Shown here piece after piece: positions 15,364-24,432 of a stretch of 38,396 nt of DNA. Source of the DNA: an uncultured Oscillospiraceae bacterium. Lineage in GTDB: Bacteria > Bacillota > Clostridia > Oscillospirales > Oscillospiraceae. Positions within the stretch are counted from its first letter, which is position 1; each line of letters begins with the position of its first letter. The notes below the pieces were generated by a model. The model was not told the DNA's origin and searched no databases. It saw only the letters and a program-made list of their open reading frames with translations. A program made the translations under genes and the position numbers. The stretch is taken from assembly GCA_944385765.1 (NCBI GenBank), contig CALWYL010000014.1, positions 1 through 38,396 on the forward strand. Reading direction: 5' to 3'.

Positions 15364-17070
15364 TCAATATCCCTCCTGCTTATATTTCACCGCGGCGTCG
15401 AGCTGCTCGGCGGCGCTCGCCAGCGTGGTATCCGTGATGTTGTCCCCGCCGTGCAGACGGGCTATCTCCTGTATGCGGCCAGCACGGTCCAGCGGCGTCA
15501 CCGCCGTGTAGGTCCTGCCGTCCCGCTCACGCTTCTCGATGTGGAAATGCGTGTCCGCCATGGCGGCTATCTGGGGCAGATGGGTGACGCAGATGACCTG
15601 CTTCCGGCGGGAGAGCCTGGCGAGTTTTTCCGCCACCCTCTGCGCGGCTATGCCGGAGACGCCCTCATCTATCTCGTCAAAGACCAGCGTCCCCACCGCG
15701 TCGCGCTCGCTGAGCACGTCCTTCATCACGAGCATTATCCTGGCCAGCTCGCCACCGGAGGCTATCTTCGATATGCGCCCCGGCTCCTCGCCGGCGTTGG
15801 CGCTCATCAGGAAGCGCACCTCGTCGCACCCCGTCTCGTCGAAGCCCGGGCTCCCAGCCTTGGGAGTTATCTCCGCCACGAAACGCACTGAGGGCATAGA
15901 GAGCTCCCTCAGCCCGTCCTGTATGCGGGATTGCAGCTCCCTGGCGGCGGCTTTGCGCTTTTCAGAGAGCTCCTTTGCGGCATTATACGCCGCTTTTTCG
16001 CATTTATCAAGCTCTGCGGAGAGTTTCGCGCGCCTCTCATCGGCGTACTCTATCTCCTCCAGGCCTCTGCGGCTCTCCTCCAGCGCGGATATGAGGCCGG
16101 CCTCGTCGGTGCCGTATTTTTTCTCCAGGCCGTGCAGCTGGGCGAGCCGAGTCTCCAGCTCGTCGTATTCACGCGGGGAGAAGTCCAGGCTCTCCAGCAG
16201 ATCCCTTATCCTCTCGGCCGCGTCCTCCAGCGTGAGCAGCGCGCCCTCTATGTCGTCGGCCGCCGATTCCAGCTCAGGCGCCCAGCCGGAGGCTCGGCGC
16301 ACCTGTTCCTCGGCCTCGCCGGCCAGCACAGAGGCGCTCCCCTCATCGCCATAGAGCGCGACATATGCCGCCTCCAGGGCCTCGGTCAGCCTGCCGGCAT
16401 TGCGCAGGAGGTCACGTCGCGCGGTCAGCTCTTCCTCCTCGCCGGCCCGCAGCCCGGCGGAGGACAGCTCCTCCACGCGGTATCTGTAGGCGTCGGCCAG
16501 GCGGCGCTTCTCATCCTCGCCCATATTGAGCCTCTGCAGCTCAGCCAGGGTGGCGCGGTAGCGGGCATACACCTCGCCATACGCATCGAGCGCGCTGTCA
16601 AGCCCGGCAAAGCTGTCCAGATACGCGCGATGCCGCGTCTCGTCCATCAGCTGCCTGCCGTCGTTCTGTCCGTGGATATCCAGCAGCAGCGCGCCCAGCT
16701 CCCTCAGCTCCGCGGCCGTGACGCTCTCTCCGTTCACAACAGCGCTGCTCTTGCCCTCGGCGCTCACTCGGCGGCGGATGACTATGCCCTCGTCGCCGTC
16801 GGAGCAGTGATACCCCACCGGCTCGAGGTCATTCTCCCGCAGCCAGCGCTCGGCGGGCTCGGAGACGAAGGACGCGCTGACGCTCGCCCTGGCGGCGCCC
16901 GTGCGCACCAGCTCCCGGCTCACGCGCGCGCCCAGTACTGCCTGGAGCGAATCTATGACTATGCTCTTGCCGGCTCCCGTCTCGCCCGTGAGCACATTGA
17001 GCCCAGCTCCGGGCTCGATGTCGGCGCGCTCGATAACCGCTATGTTCTCAATATGGAGCTCTGTCAGCAT
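15364..17070 (-). CDS. recN: DNA repair protein RecN
   Basis: This 568-residue SMC-like ATPase acts in double-strand-break repair. The Walker A motif GETGAGKS is at 29-36, a long coiled coil spans the middle (about 150-380, rich in Glu, Arg and Leu), the ABC signature is KIASGGELARIMLVMK and the Walker B is TLVFDEIDEGVSG, followed by VICVTHLPQIAAMAD. Length and order match the family. It lies between argR and the C_GCAxxG_C_C gene, in the argR-recN order usual for Firmicutes. Confidence 0.96.
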   Translation of the reverse strand: MLTELHIENIAVIERADIEPGAGLNVLTGETGAGKSIVIDSLQAVLGARVSRELVRTGAARASVSASFVSEPAERWLRENDLEPVGYHCSDGDEGIVIRRRVSAEGKSSAVVNGESVTAAELRELGALLLDIHGQNDGRQLMDETRHRAYLDSFAGLDSALDAYGEVYARYRATLAELQRLNMGEDEKRRLADAYRYRVEELSSAGLRAGEEEELTARRDLLRNAGRLTEALEAAYVALYGDEGSASVLAGEAEEQVRRASGWAPELESAADDIEGALLTLEDAAERIRDLLESLDFSPREYDELETRLAQLHGLEKKYGTDEAGLISALEESRRGLEEIEYADERRAKLSAELDKCEKAAYNAAKELSEKRKAAARELQSRIQDGLRELSMPSVRFVAEITPKAGSPGFDETGCDEVRFLMSANAGEEPGRISKIASGGELARIMLVMKDVLSERDAVGTLVFDEIDEGVSGIAAQRVAEKLARLSRRKQVICVTHLPQIAAMADTHFHIEKRERDGRTYTAVTPLDRAGRIQEIARLHGGDNITDTTLASAAEQLDAAVKYKQEGY

Positions 17071-17106
17071 CCGGTCTCCCCCAAAATCTGCCTCTCATGC
17101 TGTAGT

Positions 17107-17556
17107 TCAGAACAGCTTCTTTATCTCCTCGCAGAAAGACTCCGCGCTCCTCACATCACGCATGGCCAGAAAAGCCGTGTCGTCCCCCGCCACGCTGCCC
17201 ACCAGGGCGGGGATATCCATGCCGTCGAGGGCGGAGCTGGCCGCCATGGCCAGGCCGGGAAGGGTCTTTATCACGATGATGTTCATCGCCGTGTCGCAGG
17301 AGACGACACTCTCCTTAAAGATTTTCCTCAGCCTCTCGCTGTGCTCGCCCGTCTCGTCATGTGAGGCCGGGGCATAGCGGTAGCGCCCGCTGGGCGAGAG
17401 CTCCTTCACCAGCCTCAGCTCCTTGATATCGCGGGAGAGGGTGGCCTGGGTGCTGCTGACCCCTCTGGCCGAAAGCGCCTGCATGAGCTGGTTCTGAGTC
17501 TCGATGTCGTTGGAGGCGATGATCTCCAAGATCACGTTTTGTCTTGCGGACTTCAT
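17107..17556 (-). CDS. argR: Arginine repressor ArgR
   Basis: The 149-residue product has the winged-helix DNA-binding domain with SSTQATLSRDIKEL (about 33-47) and the C-terminal arginine-binding and hexamerisation domain with GSVAGDDTAFLAM. It represses arginine synthesis genes and activates catabolism in the presence of arginine. I use the ATG at 17556, 8 bases after GGAG, rather than the upstream GTG at 17565. It sits between nadK and recN, as in many Clostridia. Confidence 0.95.
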   Translation of the reverse strand: MKSARQNVILEIIASNDIETQNQLMQALSARGVSSTQATLSRDIKELRLVKELSPSGRYRYAPASHDETGEHSERLRKIFKESVVSCDTAMNIIVIKTLPGLAMAASSALDGMDIPALVGSVAGDDTAFLAMRDVRSAESFCEEIKKLF

Positions 17557-17613
17557 TCTCAGCACTCCCTGTCATCTTATTTTGTTTGTCCCGCGCGGCG
17601 GCCTCGGCCGCCT

Positions 17614-18456
17614 TTATATGCCCGTCAGTTTGTTCATCGCGGACTCATAAAAGGTGGTGACCCCCATGTCCGCCATTATCACCGTCTTGGGGCTTCGGCG
17701 TATGAGCACCTCGTCCCCGTCCTCCATCGCTATCGCCTTTGTCCCGTCCACCGAGAGCAGCGCCACGCGGCTGCGCAGCCTGTTGGTCTGCACCACCACG
17801 CGCCTGGCCGGAGAGAGCACAAAGCTCTTGGCCGCCATGATGTGCGCGCATATCGGTGTGATGACTATGTTTTCCGCCTCCGGCTCCACTATCGGCCCGC
17901 CGGCGGACATGGAGTAGGCCGTGGAGCCCGTGGGCGTGGAGATTATCACCCCGTCGCCGGAAAACTCCGTCACCCTTGTGCCGTCGGCTGTTATGGTGAG
18001 CCCGATGCAGCTGACATCGCTCTTCACCACCACGTCGTTGAGCGCGCAGTCCAGCACGCTGTCCCCGTCTGCCCTTCTAAGCTCCACGTCCAGCAGCATA
18101 CGCCGGCTGGGTCGGAAATCCCCCGCCGCTGCGCGGCGCACCAGGCCGATGTCCTCCGGCTCCAGGGCCGCCATGAAGCCCTTGGTGCCCATGTTCACGC
18201 CCAGCATGGGTATCTCGAGGTCCATGACCTGCCTGGCCACGTGCAGGAAGGTCCCGTCGCCGCCGAAGGAGATGATGAGCTCGGCGTCCTCCGCCGCCCT
18301 GCGCAGCGGTATCATGTTTGAGTCGCCGGGCACGTCGACAAACACAGGGCTGATAACTGTCTCTCTGCCGTCCGCCTCCAGAAAGGCCTTGGCCCGCATG
18401 GTCAGCGCCAGGCTCCTGTCCCTGTAGGGGTTGGGAGAGAGCACTATCTTCTTCAT
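17614..18456 (-). CDS. nadK: NAD kinase
   Basis: The 280-residue enzyme phosphorylates NAD to NADP. The GGDG motif is in IISFGGDGTFLHVAR and the nucleotide-binding NE/ND motif in CALNDVVVK. TPTGSTAYSMSAGGPIV is the other hallmark, and NMGTKGFM stands where most homologues have NLG.LGFL. Its ATG overlaps the tlyA stop by four bases. The 57-base gap to argR has a GGCGGC/GCCGCC hairpin without a T-run. Confidence 0.95.
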   Translation of the reverse strand: MKKIVLSPNPYRDRSLALTMRAKAFLEADGRETVISPVFVDVPGDSNMIPLRRAAEDAELIISFGGDGTFLHVARQVMDLEIPMLGVNMGTKGFMAALEPEDIGLVRRAAAGDFRPSRRMLLDVELRRADGDSVLDCALNDVVVKSDVSCIGLTITADGTRVTEFSGDGVIISTPTGSTAYSMSAGGPIVEPEAENIVITPICAHIMAAKSFVLSPARRVVVQTNRLRSRVALLSVDGTKAIAMEDGDEVLIRRSPKTVIMADMGVTTFYESAMNKLTGI

Positions 18457-19256
18457 TTGACAGCTTCACCTCCGTGAGATGCGGCCACCACCGCCGCCGC
18501 GGATAGCTGCGGCGGCTCGAATACACCCTTCTTCAGCCAGGCCAGGTACTCTATATTCCCCTCCGGCCCGCGGATGGGGGAGAAATCCAGGCCCATCAGC
18601 GTACACCCGGCGCCCGGCACGAAATCCATGAACTCCCTGAGCACGCGCTCGTGCACGGCCGCGTCGCGCACCACGCCCTTTTTTCCCACGTCGGCCTTCC
18701 CCGCCTCGAACTGCGGCTTTATCAGGCACAGCAGGTCGGCCCCATCCCGCAGCAGCGGCGTCACCGCCGGGATTATCAGCCGCACGGATATGAACGAGAG
18801 GTCCATCACCGCCATATCCAGCGTCTCGGGGAACATGTCCGGCTTCAGATGGCGCGCATTGGTGCGCTCCATCGTCACCACCCGGCTGTCACTGCGCAGG
18901 CTCCAGGCGAGCTGGCCGTAGCCCACATCCACGGCGTACACCCGGCTGGCGCCGGACCGCAGCAGCACATCGGTGAATCCGCCCGTAGAGGCCCCGCAGT
19001 CTATGCAGACCTTTCCCTCCGGGGTGACGGGAAACACTTTTAACGCCTTCTCCAGCTTCAGCCCCCCGCGCGACACATAGGGGCAGGCGGAACCGCGGAG
19101 CTCTATCTTCGCCCCCTCGGCCACGGGCATTCCGGGCTTTGTGGCCTTCTGCCCGTCCACATACACCAGCCCGCTCATTATATCCGCCCTGGCCCTCTCC
19201 CGGCTCTCAGCCAGGCCCAGGGCCGTGACTCTCACATCAAGTCTCTCTTTTGCCAT
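18453..19256 (-). CDS. tlyA: TlyA-family RNA 2'-O-methyltransferase
   Basis: The 267-residue protein has an N-terminal S4 RNA-binding domain (ERLDVRVTALGLAESRERARADIMSGLVYVDG) and a Rossmann methyltransferase domain. The SAM site is VCIDCGASTGGFTDVLLRSGA and the catalytic region contains MDLSFISVR and LIKPQFEAG. Homologues methylate ribosomal RNA cytidines and affect capreomycin sensitivity. The ATG at 19256 overlaps the dxs TGA by one base; GGAG lies 9 bases upstream. It is translationally coupled on both sides. Confidence 0.93.
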   Translation of the reverse strand: MAKERLDVRVTALGLAESRERARADIMSGLVYVDGQKATKPGMPVAEGAKIELRGSACPYVSRGGLKLEKALKVFPVTPEGKVCIDCGASTGGFTDVLLRSGASRVYAVDVGYGQLAWSLRSDSRVVTMERTNARHLKPDMFPETLDMAVMDLSFISVRLIIPAVTPLLRDGADLLCLIKPQFEAGKADVGKKGVVRDAAVHERVLREFMDFVPGAGCTLMGLDFSPIRGPEGNIEYLAWLKKGVFEPPQLSAAAVVAASHGGEAVK

Positions 19257-21082
19257 CACATCAACTCCATGGCAGCTTCCGCTATGCCCCGGGCGTCTAT
19301 TCCCGCGGCGGCGCGCAGTTCCTGAGTGCTGCCCTGCTGCACTATGCCGGTCCCCAAATCAAGCAGCCTGTATGCGAAAGCCGCTTTCCCCGCGGCCTCT
19401 GCCAGCAGGCGCGTGCCCACGCTGCCGGCGCGGCAGACTTCCTCGGCCACGACCAGCCGGCCGGTTTTCGCCAGGGAGGCGAGCACGGGCGCGGGCTCCA
19501 GCGGGCATATCCGTCCCAGTTTTATCACCTCGGCCGAAACCCCTCGCCGCTCCAGCTGCCCTGCGGCCGCCAGTACCTCGTTTATCATTGTGCCATAGGC
19601 CACGAGAGTGACGTCGGAGCCCTCCCGCAGCACCGTGGCGATTTCCACATGGCTCTCGCGGTATTCGCCCTCCCCTCCGCGGGGGTAGCGCACGGCCACG
19701 GGCCCGGTCTCGCCGCTCACCGCCCAGTGGAACATCTCGCGCAGTTCGGTGAAGGATGCGGGGCACCACAGCGCCATCCCCGGCACTGTGGAGAGATAGG
19801 CCACGTCGAACACGCCGTGATGCGTCTCCCCGTCCTCGCCCACCAGCCCGGCGCGGTCCACGGCCAGTACCACGTGCAGCCGCAGAAGCGAGACATCGTG
19901 TATCAGCATGTCATAGGCGCGCTGCAAAAAGCTGGAGTATATCGCGGCTACCGGCACCAGGCCCTGCTTGGCCATGCCGGCGGCCATGGACACCGTGTGC
20001 CCCTCGGCGATGCCGGTGTCAAAGAACCTGTGGGGGAATTTTCCGGCGAATTGGGACAGCCCGGTGCCCTCCTCCATGGCGGCGGTCAGCGCCACTATGC
20101 GCTCATCCACTTCGGCCAGGCGGCAGAGGGTCTCCCCCATGACCTCGGAGAAGGTCCTGCCGGAGCCCTTCACCACACCGGTCTGCGGGTCAAAGGGCCC
20201 CACCCCGTGGTACTTTTCCGGATGCAGCTCGGCGAAGGGATAGCCTCGCCCCTTCTGGGTGAGCACATGCACCAGCACGGGCACACGCATGTCCCTCGCC
20301 CAGGATATGGCGCTCTCCAGCGCCTGTATGTCGTGCCCGTCCACGGGCCCCAGGTAATAAAACCCCAAGTCGTCGAACATGTTCCCCGGCAGCAGGGCGT
20401 CTTTTACGAACTCCTTCACGCGGTGCAGCGCGGAATATAGGGGCTTGACCCGGCCCACCGTCGCGCGGTACCAGCGCTTGAAGCCGATATAGCCGGGCTT
20501 CACCCGCATGCGGGAGAGCAGCTTGGCCATGCCGCCGACGTTGCCGGCTATGGACATGGCGTTGTCGTTTAATATCACGACCATGGGCTCGCCGGACTGG
20601 CCGGCGTTGGAGAGGCCCTCGTAGGCCAGCCCTCCCGTCAGCGCCCCGTCGCCTATCACGGCCACCACGTCGTAGTCCGCGCCAAGTCTGGTACGCGCCC
20701 TGGCCATGCCGAGAGCCACGGACACCGAGTCGGAGGCGTGCCCGGCGATGAAAGGATCGGCCGCGCTCTCCCCCGGTTTGGGGAAACCGGATACGCCGCC
20801 GGATTTCCTGAGCTTCCCAAATCCGTATTTTCGCCCCGTGAGCAGCTTGTGGGTGTAGCACTGGTGCCCCACGTCGAAAACAATGCGGTCCCTCATGGGG
20901 TCGTACACCCTGTGCAGCGCCACGGTCAGCTCCACCACGCCCAGATTGGAGGCCAGGTGTCCCCCGGTCCTGGATATGGTGTCTATCAGGAAGTCCCGTA
21001 TCTCCGAGCAGAGCTGCGGAAGCCGCTCCTCCGGCAGCTCGCGAAGGTCGGAATTGGTATTAATATCGTCAAGTATATGCAA
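19256..21082 (-). CDS. dxs: 1-deoxy-D-xylulose-5-phosphate synthase
   Basis: This 608-residue thiamine-diphosphate enzyme condenses pyruvate and glyceraldehyde-3-phosphate, the first step of the MEP isoprenoid pathway. Signatures include GGHLASNLGVVELTVALH, FDVGHQCYTHKLLTGR, AVIGDGALTGGLAYEG with ILNDNAMSI (ThDP/Mg site), YLGPVDGHD and FDTGIAEGHTVSMAAG. I choose the TTG at 21082 because AGAGG lies 8 bases upstream, family members begin at this point (HILDDINTNSDLREL), and the TATAAT box at 21110-21105 would place an upstream ATG (21106) before the transcript start. It heads the operon running to tyrS. Confidence 0.95.
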   Translation of the reverse strand: MHILDDINTNSDLRELPEERLPQLCSEIRDFLIDTISRTGGHLASNLGVVELTVALHRVYDPMRDRIVFDVGHQCYTHKLLTGRKYGFGKLRKSGGVSGFPKPGESAADPFIAGHASDSVSVALGMARARTRLGADYDVVAVIGDGALTGGLAYEGLSNAGQSGEPMVVILNDNAMSIAGNVGGMAKLLSRMRVKPGYIGFKRWYRATVGRVKPLYSALHRVKEFVKDALLPGNMFDDLGFYYLGPVDGHDIQALESAISWARDMRVPVLVHVLTQKGRGYPFAELHPEKYHGVGPFDPQTGVVKGSGRTFSEVMGETLCRLAEVDERIVALTAAMEEGTGLSQFAGKFPHRFFDTGIAEGHTVSMAAGMAKQGLVPVAAIYSSFLQRAYDMLIHDVSLLRLHVVLAVDRAGLVGEDGETHHGVFDVAYLSTVPGMALWCPASFTELREMFHWAVSGETGPVAVRYPRGGEGEYRESHVEIATVLREGSDVTLVAYGTMINEVLAAAGQLERRGVSAEVIKLGRICPLEPAPVLASLAKTGRLVVAEEVCRAGSVGTRLLAEAAGKAAFAYRLLDLGTGIVQQGSTQELRAAAGIDARGIAEAAMELM

Positions 21083-21104
21083 AGATATGACCTCTTCAAC
21101 CGTC

Positions 21105-21132
21105 ATTATACCACGTCCGCAGACGGGACGTG
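21105..21132 (-). promoter_or_regulatory. Extended -10 promoter of the dxs operon with a dyad
   Basis: On the minus strand TGGTATAAT gives an extended -10 ending at 21105, without a good -35. Directly upstream, CACGTCC and GGACGTG form an inverted repeat (21112-21132) that covers the spacer and could be an operator. The repressor is unknown. Confidence 0.55.
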
Positions 21133-21156
21133 TCATCCGCTACATTAAATATAGCA

Positions 21157-21193
21157 AAAATCGCCCGCTATTTCAATAGAGCAGGGCGATTTT
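21157..21193 (-). terminator. Terminator of the asp23-ispA operon
   Basis: AAAATCGCCC (21157-21166) pairs with GGGCGATTTT (21184-21193), with inner CTATT/AATAG pairing. On the minus strand the stem runs into a T-run, so ispA and dxs are separate transcripts here although they are neighbours. Confidence 0.85.
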
Positions 21194-21220
21194 GGATATA
21201 TTCATTATATTCAACAATTA

Positions 21221-22099
21221 TCAGCCTCGCCTGACGGCCATGCGGCGGGCCAGCTCGGAGAGGAATCCGTCCCTGTCCAGGTCCCGCACCGCCTCGATGG
21301 CGGCTTCGGTGATGTCCTCGACCAGCTGTGCGCACTTCTCCTCGCCGTAGAGGCTCATGAAGGTGGTCTTGCCCTCCTGTGCGTCCGAGCCAATGGGCTT
21401 TCCCAGCTCTGATTCGGTGCTTATCACGTCGAGCATGTCGTCGCGTATCTGGAAGGCTGCACCAAGCCGGGCGCCATACTGAGACGCCGCCTCGAGCGCG
21501 TTCTCGCCGGCTCCGGCGGCCGCTGCGCCCAGCATGCACGCCGCTGACAGCAGCGCCCCGGTCTTTCTGCCCTGCAGCTCGCTCAGCTCATCGGCGGAGA
21601 GGGCATGCCCCTCGCTGGAGAGGTCGATGAACTGCCCGCCGCAGATTCCGTCCACTCCGGCGGCCCCGGCCAGTATCTCCGCGCAACTCGCGCGCCTCTC
21701 TGCCGGTAGGGAGCTGCGGAGTATGGCGCCAAAGGCCTCCGCCTGCAGCGCGTCCCCGGCCAGCACAGCTGTGCTCTCCCCAAAGACCTTGTGGTTGGTG
21801 GGTTTGCCCCGACGCAGGTCGTCGTTGTCCATGCAGGGCAGGTCGTCGTGTATCAGGGAGTAGGTGTGCAGCATCTCCACCGCGCAGGCCACGGGCAGGG
21901 CCTCCCCGGCCTCTAGCCCGCCGAGGCGCGCGAATTCCATGGCCAGCACCGGCCTTATCCGCTTTCCCCCCGCCGTCAGACTGTAGTCCATGGCCTCCAG
22001 CAGTCCGTCAAAGGCAAAGCCGCGCACCTCGCCGAAGCGGCTCTTCAGCGCCGGCTCTATCAGCTCCAGATAGCTTTTGTATCGCTCGTCGTAACTCAT
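21221..22099 (-). CDS. ispA: Polyprenyl synthase (farnesyl/geranylgeranyl diphosphate synthase)
   Basis: This 292-residue trans-prenyltransferase elongates isoprenoid diphosphates made by the MEP pathway. The first Asp-rich motif is IHDDLPCMDNDDLRRGKPTNH and the second is FQIRDDMLDV; GGKRIRPVL is also present. The residues before the first motif (MLHTYSLIHDDLPCMD) resemble short-chain FPP synthases. It overlaps xseB by four bases and ends just before an intrinsic terminator. Confidence 0.94.
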   Translation of the reverse strand: MSYDERYKSYLELIEPALKSRFGEVRGFAFDGLLEAMDYSLTAGGKRIRPVLAMEFARLGGLEAGEALPVACAVEMLHTYSLIHDDLPCMDNDDLRRGKPTNHKVFGESTAVLAGDALQAEAFGAILRSSLPAERRASCAEILAGAAGVDGICGGQFIDLSSEGHALSADELSELQGRKTGALLSAACMLGAAAAGAGENALEAASQYGARLGAAFQIRDDMLDVISTESELGKPIGSDAQEGKTTFMSLYGEEKCAQLVEDITEAAIEAVRDLDRDGFLSELARRMAVRRG

Positions 22100-22338
22100 T
22101 GTCCCGTAGCCTCCTCGAACGGCAGCTCCTCCGGTTCCCCGTCGGCGCCCTTGCGCAGCTTGACCACACGCTGTTCGGCCTCGTCCAGGGACTTGGTGCA
22201 GCTGGCCACAAGCCCTGCCCCCTCTTCAAAGAGCTTCAGCGAGTCGGCCAGCGGCGCGTCGCCCTTTTCCAGGGTGCGCACTATCTCGCCCAGCCTGGCC
22301 AGGCTCTCCTCAAAGCTCCTCTGTTTTTTCTGTGCCAT
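22096..22338 (-). CDS. xseB: Exodeoxyribonuclease VII small subunit
   Basis: The 80-residue protein has the family pattern SFEESLARLGEIVRTLEKGDAPLADSLKLFEEGAGL and forms the small helical subunit of exonuclease VII. The ATG at 22338 is preferred to GTG at 22341 because GGAG lies six bases from it. It overlaps the end of xseA by 29 bases and the start of ispA by four, a tightly coupled order. Confidence 0.95.
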   Translation of the reverse strand: MAQKKQRSFEESLARLGEIVRTLEKGDAPLADSLKLFEEGAGLVASCTKSLDEAEQRVVKLRKGADGEPEELPFEEATGQ

Positions 22339-23551
22339 CACTGTCTCCTTCCGTCACGCTGTCCACCGTGCACTCCGCCTGCCCGCTGGCAAAGAGCAGC
22401 CGCAGGCTGTCCCCCACCGAGAGCTCCGTGGAGGAGCGCAGCGCCCTGCCGCCTCCGTCCAGCGCGATGGAATAGCCGCGCCCCAGCACCTTCAACGGGC
22501 TGAGCGCGTCCAGTTTGGCGCCAAGAGAGGCGTACATGGCCCTCTTGGCAGATATTATGCGCGCCTCCGCGGCGTCCAGCCTCAGCCGGACGGAGTCCAG
22601 CTCCAGCCTCCGCTGGTCTATGAAACCCGTGGGGCTGCGCATGACCCTGCGCGAGGCCAGGTCCTCCAGCTCACCCCTGCGGGCTTTGATTTGCTTTGTC
22701 ACGGCCTGCTGCATCCGCTCCTGCGCAGCGGATACCGCCTCCAGCAGCTCCGCGCAGTCCGGCGCGGCAAGCTCCGCGGCGTTGGAGGGCGTCGCGGCGC
22801 GCAAATCGGCCACATAGTCGGCTATGGTCACGTCCGGCTCATGCCCCACGGCGGAGATGACCGGTATCTCGCAGTCGTATATCGCGCGGGCCACCCGCTC
22901 GTCGTTGAAGGCCCACAGGTCCTCCATGGAGCCGCCGCCCCGCCCGGCTATCAACACGTCCGCCAGCTTGTACCGCCCGGCATAGCGTATGGCCCCAGCT
23001 ATCTCCGGCGGGGCCTCCACCCCCTGCACCCTCACGGGCAGCAGCAGCACCTTGGCCAGGGGCCAGCGCTTGCGCAGCACGCGGATTATGTCGTGCACGG
23101 CCGCCCCCGCCTCGCTGGTCACCACGGCTATGCGCTCCGGGTATCGCGGTATTGGACGCTTGTGCTCTCTGTTGAACAGCCCCTCCGCGGCCAGCTTGGC
23201 CTTCAGCTCTTCAAAGGCCGCCTGCAGGTCGCCCGCGCCCCTGGGCATCAGCCCGTCGCAGTAGAGCTGATAGGCCCCGTCGCGCGGATAGACCGACACC
23301 CGCCCCCACGCGGTGGCGGACATGCCGTTTTGCGGCCGGAAGCGCAGCCTGGACGCCGCGCTCTTGAACATCACGCAGCGCAGGCTGGAATCCTGGTCCT
23401 TGAGCGTGAAGTAATGGTGCCCCGAGGGATATATCTTGTAGTTTGAGAGCTCGCCTCTCACGGCCACCGCGCCCAGCGCGGGGTCTGAGTCGACCAGCCC
23501 CTTTATGTGCGCGTTCAGTTCCGATACGCTTATGGGCTCAGAGCGATTCAT
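22310..23551 (-). CDS. xseA: Exodeoxyribonuclease VII large subunit
   Basis: The 413-residue subunit has an N-terminal OB fold (ISVSELNAHIKGLVDSDPALGAVAVRGELSNYKIYPSGHHYFTLKD), then the catalytic domain with IAVVTSEAGAAVHDI, ADVLIAGRGGGSMEDLWAFNDE and ISAVGHEPDVTIADYVAD. A coiled-coil region and the C-terminal GYSI segment follow. It degrades single-stranded DNA from both ends as a complex with XseB. It overlaps nusB by 14 bases. Confidence 0.96.
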   Translation of the reverse strand: MNRSEPISVSELNAHIKGLVDSDPALGAVAVRGELSNYKIYPSGHHYFTLKDQDSSLRCVMFKSAASRLRFRPQNGMSATAWGRVSVYPRDGAYQLYCDGLMPRGAGDLQAAFEELKAKLAAEGLFNREHKRPIPRYPERIAVVTSEAGAAVHDIIRVLRKRWPLAKVLLLPVRVQGVEAPPEIAGAIRYAGRYKLADVLIAGRGGGSMEDLWAFNDERVARAIYDCEIPVISAVGHEPDVTIADYVADLRAATPSNAAELAAPDCAELLEAVSAAQERMQQAVTKQIKARRGELEDLASRRVMRSPTGFIDQRRLELDSVRLRLDAAEARIISAKRAMYASLGAKLDALSPLKVLGRGYSIALDGGGRALRSSTELSVGDSLRLLFASGQAECTVDSVTEGDSDGTEKTEEL

Positions 23552-24002
23552 CCGACCCCTCTCCGCGCATGAAAGTGCCCAGCACTCCGTTTATGAAGCC
23601 CGTGGTCTCCGGCAGGTCATATGACTTGGAGATTTCCACCGCCTCGTTTATGGCCACGCTCGGCGTGACGTCGGGATATCCCAAAAACAGTATTTCAGTC
23701 AGGGCACAGCGCATGGCCGCCAGCGCCGTGCGCGTGATGCGCTCGAGCTTCCAGCTCTGCGAGCAGCCGCTGATTATCCTGTCCAGCTCCTCCCTGTGAA
23801 GAGCGCAGGTGATTACCAGGGTTCTGATATACAGCAGCTGAGCCTCATCCGGGACGTCGTCAAAGAGCTCGTCCTCGCCCTGGAGAGAGGCGTAGTGCTC
23901 CTCTGCAAAGAAAGTGTCAAGTACGTCCTCCGGCTGGTCGTTGGTGGCCGCCTGGGCGTATATAAGCCGCATCGCCAGCTCTCTGGCCTTCCTTCTGGTC
24001 AT
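23538..24002 (-). CDS. nusB: Transcription antitermination factor NusB
   Basis: The 154-residue helical RNA-binding protein starts MTRRKARELAMRLIYAQ and has RITRTALAAMRCALTEILFLGYPDVTPSVAINEAVEISKSYD and the terminal FINGVLGTF, all typical of NusB. It takes part in rRNA antitermination with NusE, NusA and NusG. It overlaps the Gls24/Asp23 gene by four bases and xseA by 14, so translation of the set is coupled. Confidence 0.96.
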   Translation of the reverse strand: MTRRKARELAMRLIYAQAATNDQPEDVLDTFFAEEHYASLQGEDELFDDVPDEAQLLYIRTLVITCALHREELDRIISGCSQSWKLERITRTALAAMRCALTEILFLGYPDVTPSVAINEAVEISKSYDLPETTGFINGVLGTFMRGEGSDESL

Positions 24003-24361
24003 TTGTCAAAAGCCACGCCGGAGACGTGCACGTTTACCACCGGGCTGCCCATACCGGTCATGGACTCCACAGCGGCGGTGACCTTGTCCTGCACCTCTTT
24101 TGCCACACTGACGACATTGCAGCCGTAGCGCACCATTATTATTGTGTCCACAGTGATTACGCCGTCATTTATCTGCACCTTGAGCCCCCGGGTGGCGGAT
24201 TTGATGCCCAGCAGCTCGGCGAGCTCATTCCCGGCATTGTTGGCCAGCGAGGCCACGCCGTCAATTTCGTTTATGGCGGCGCGCACCATGGAGACAAGCA
24301 CCTCTTCGGAGATGTTTATACTGCCCTTTTCAGCCTGGCAGGTGATGTAATTCTCGCCCAT
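23999..24361 (-). CDS. Asp23/Gls24 family envelope stress protein
   Basis: The 120-residue product has the family core ISEEVLVSMVRAAINEIDGVASLANN, then GVITVDTIIMVRYGCNVVSVAKEVQDKVTAAVESMTGM, and ends VVNVHVSGVAFDK. Asp23-type proteins sit at the membrane via partners in Staphylococcus and respond to alkaline or wall stress; this copy before nusB is the common clostridial arrangement and its exact role is unknown. AGGAGG lies close to the ATG. It is the first gene of the operon. Confidence 0.93.
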   Translation of the reverse strand: MGENYITCQAEKGSINISEEVLVSMVRAAINEIDGVASLANNAGNELAELLGIKSATRGLKVQINDGVITVDTIIMVRYGCNVVSVAKEVQDKVTAAVESMTGMGSPVVNVHVSGVAFDK

Positions 24362-24391
24362 TTCACGACCTCCTTTGAGTTATGGCAATAC

Positions 24392-24400
24392 AGTATAGCA
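24392..24400 (-). promoter_or_regulatory. Extended -10 promoter of the asp23-nusB-xseAB-ispA operon
   Basis: The minus strand reads TGCTATACT (24400-24392), an extended -10, with only a weak TTTATT -35 at 17 bp. The gap 24362-24432 shows no convincing terminator for the upstream ArsC-like gene. Confidence 0.5.
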
Positions 24401-24432
24401 TATACCGCGGGGAAAATAAAGCTTTTTATCTC

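Noticed and set aside
15931-17364. 477-codon plus-strand open frame
   Set aside because: Antisense to recN and argR, no domain.
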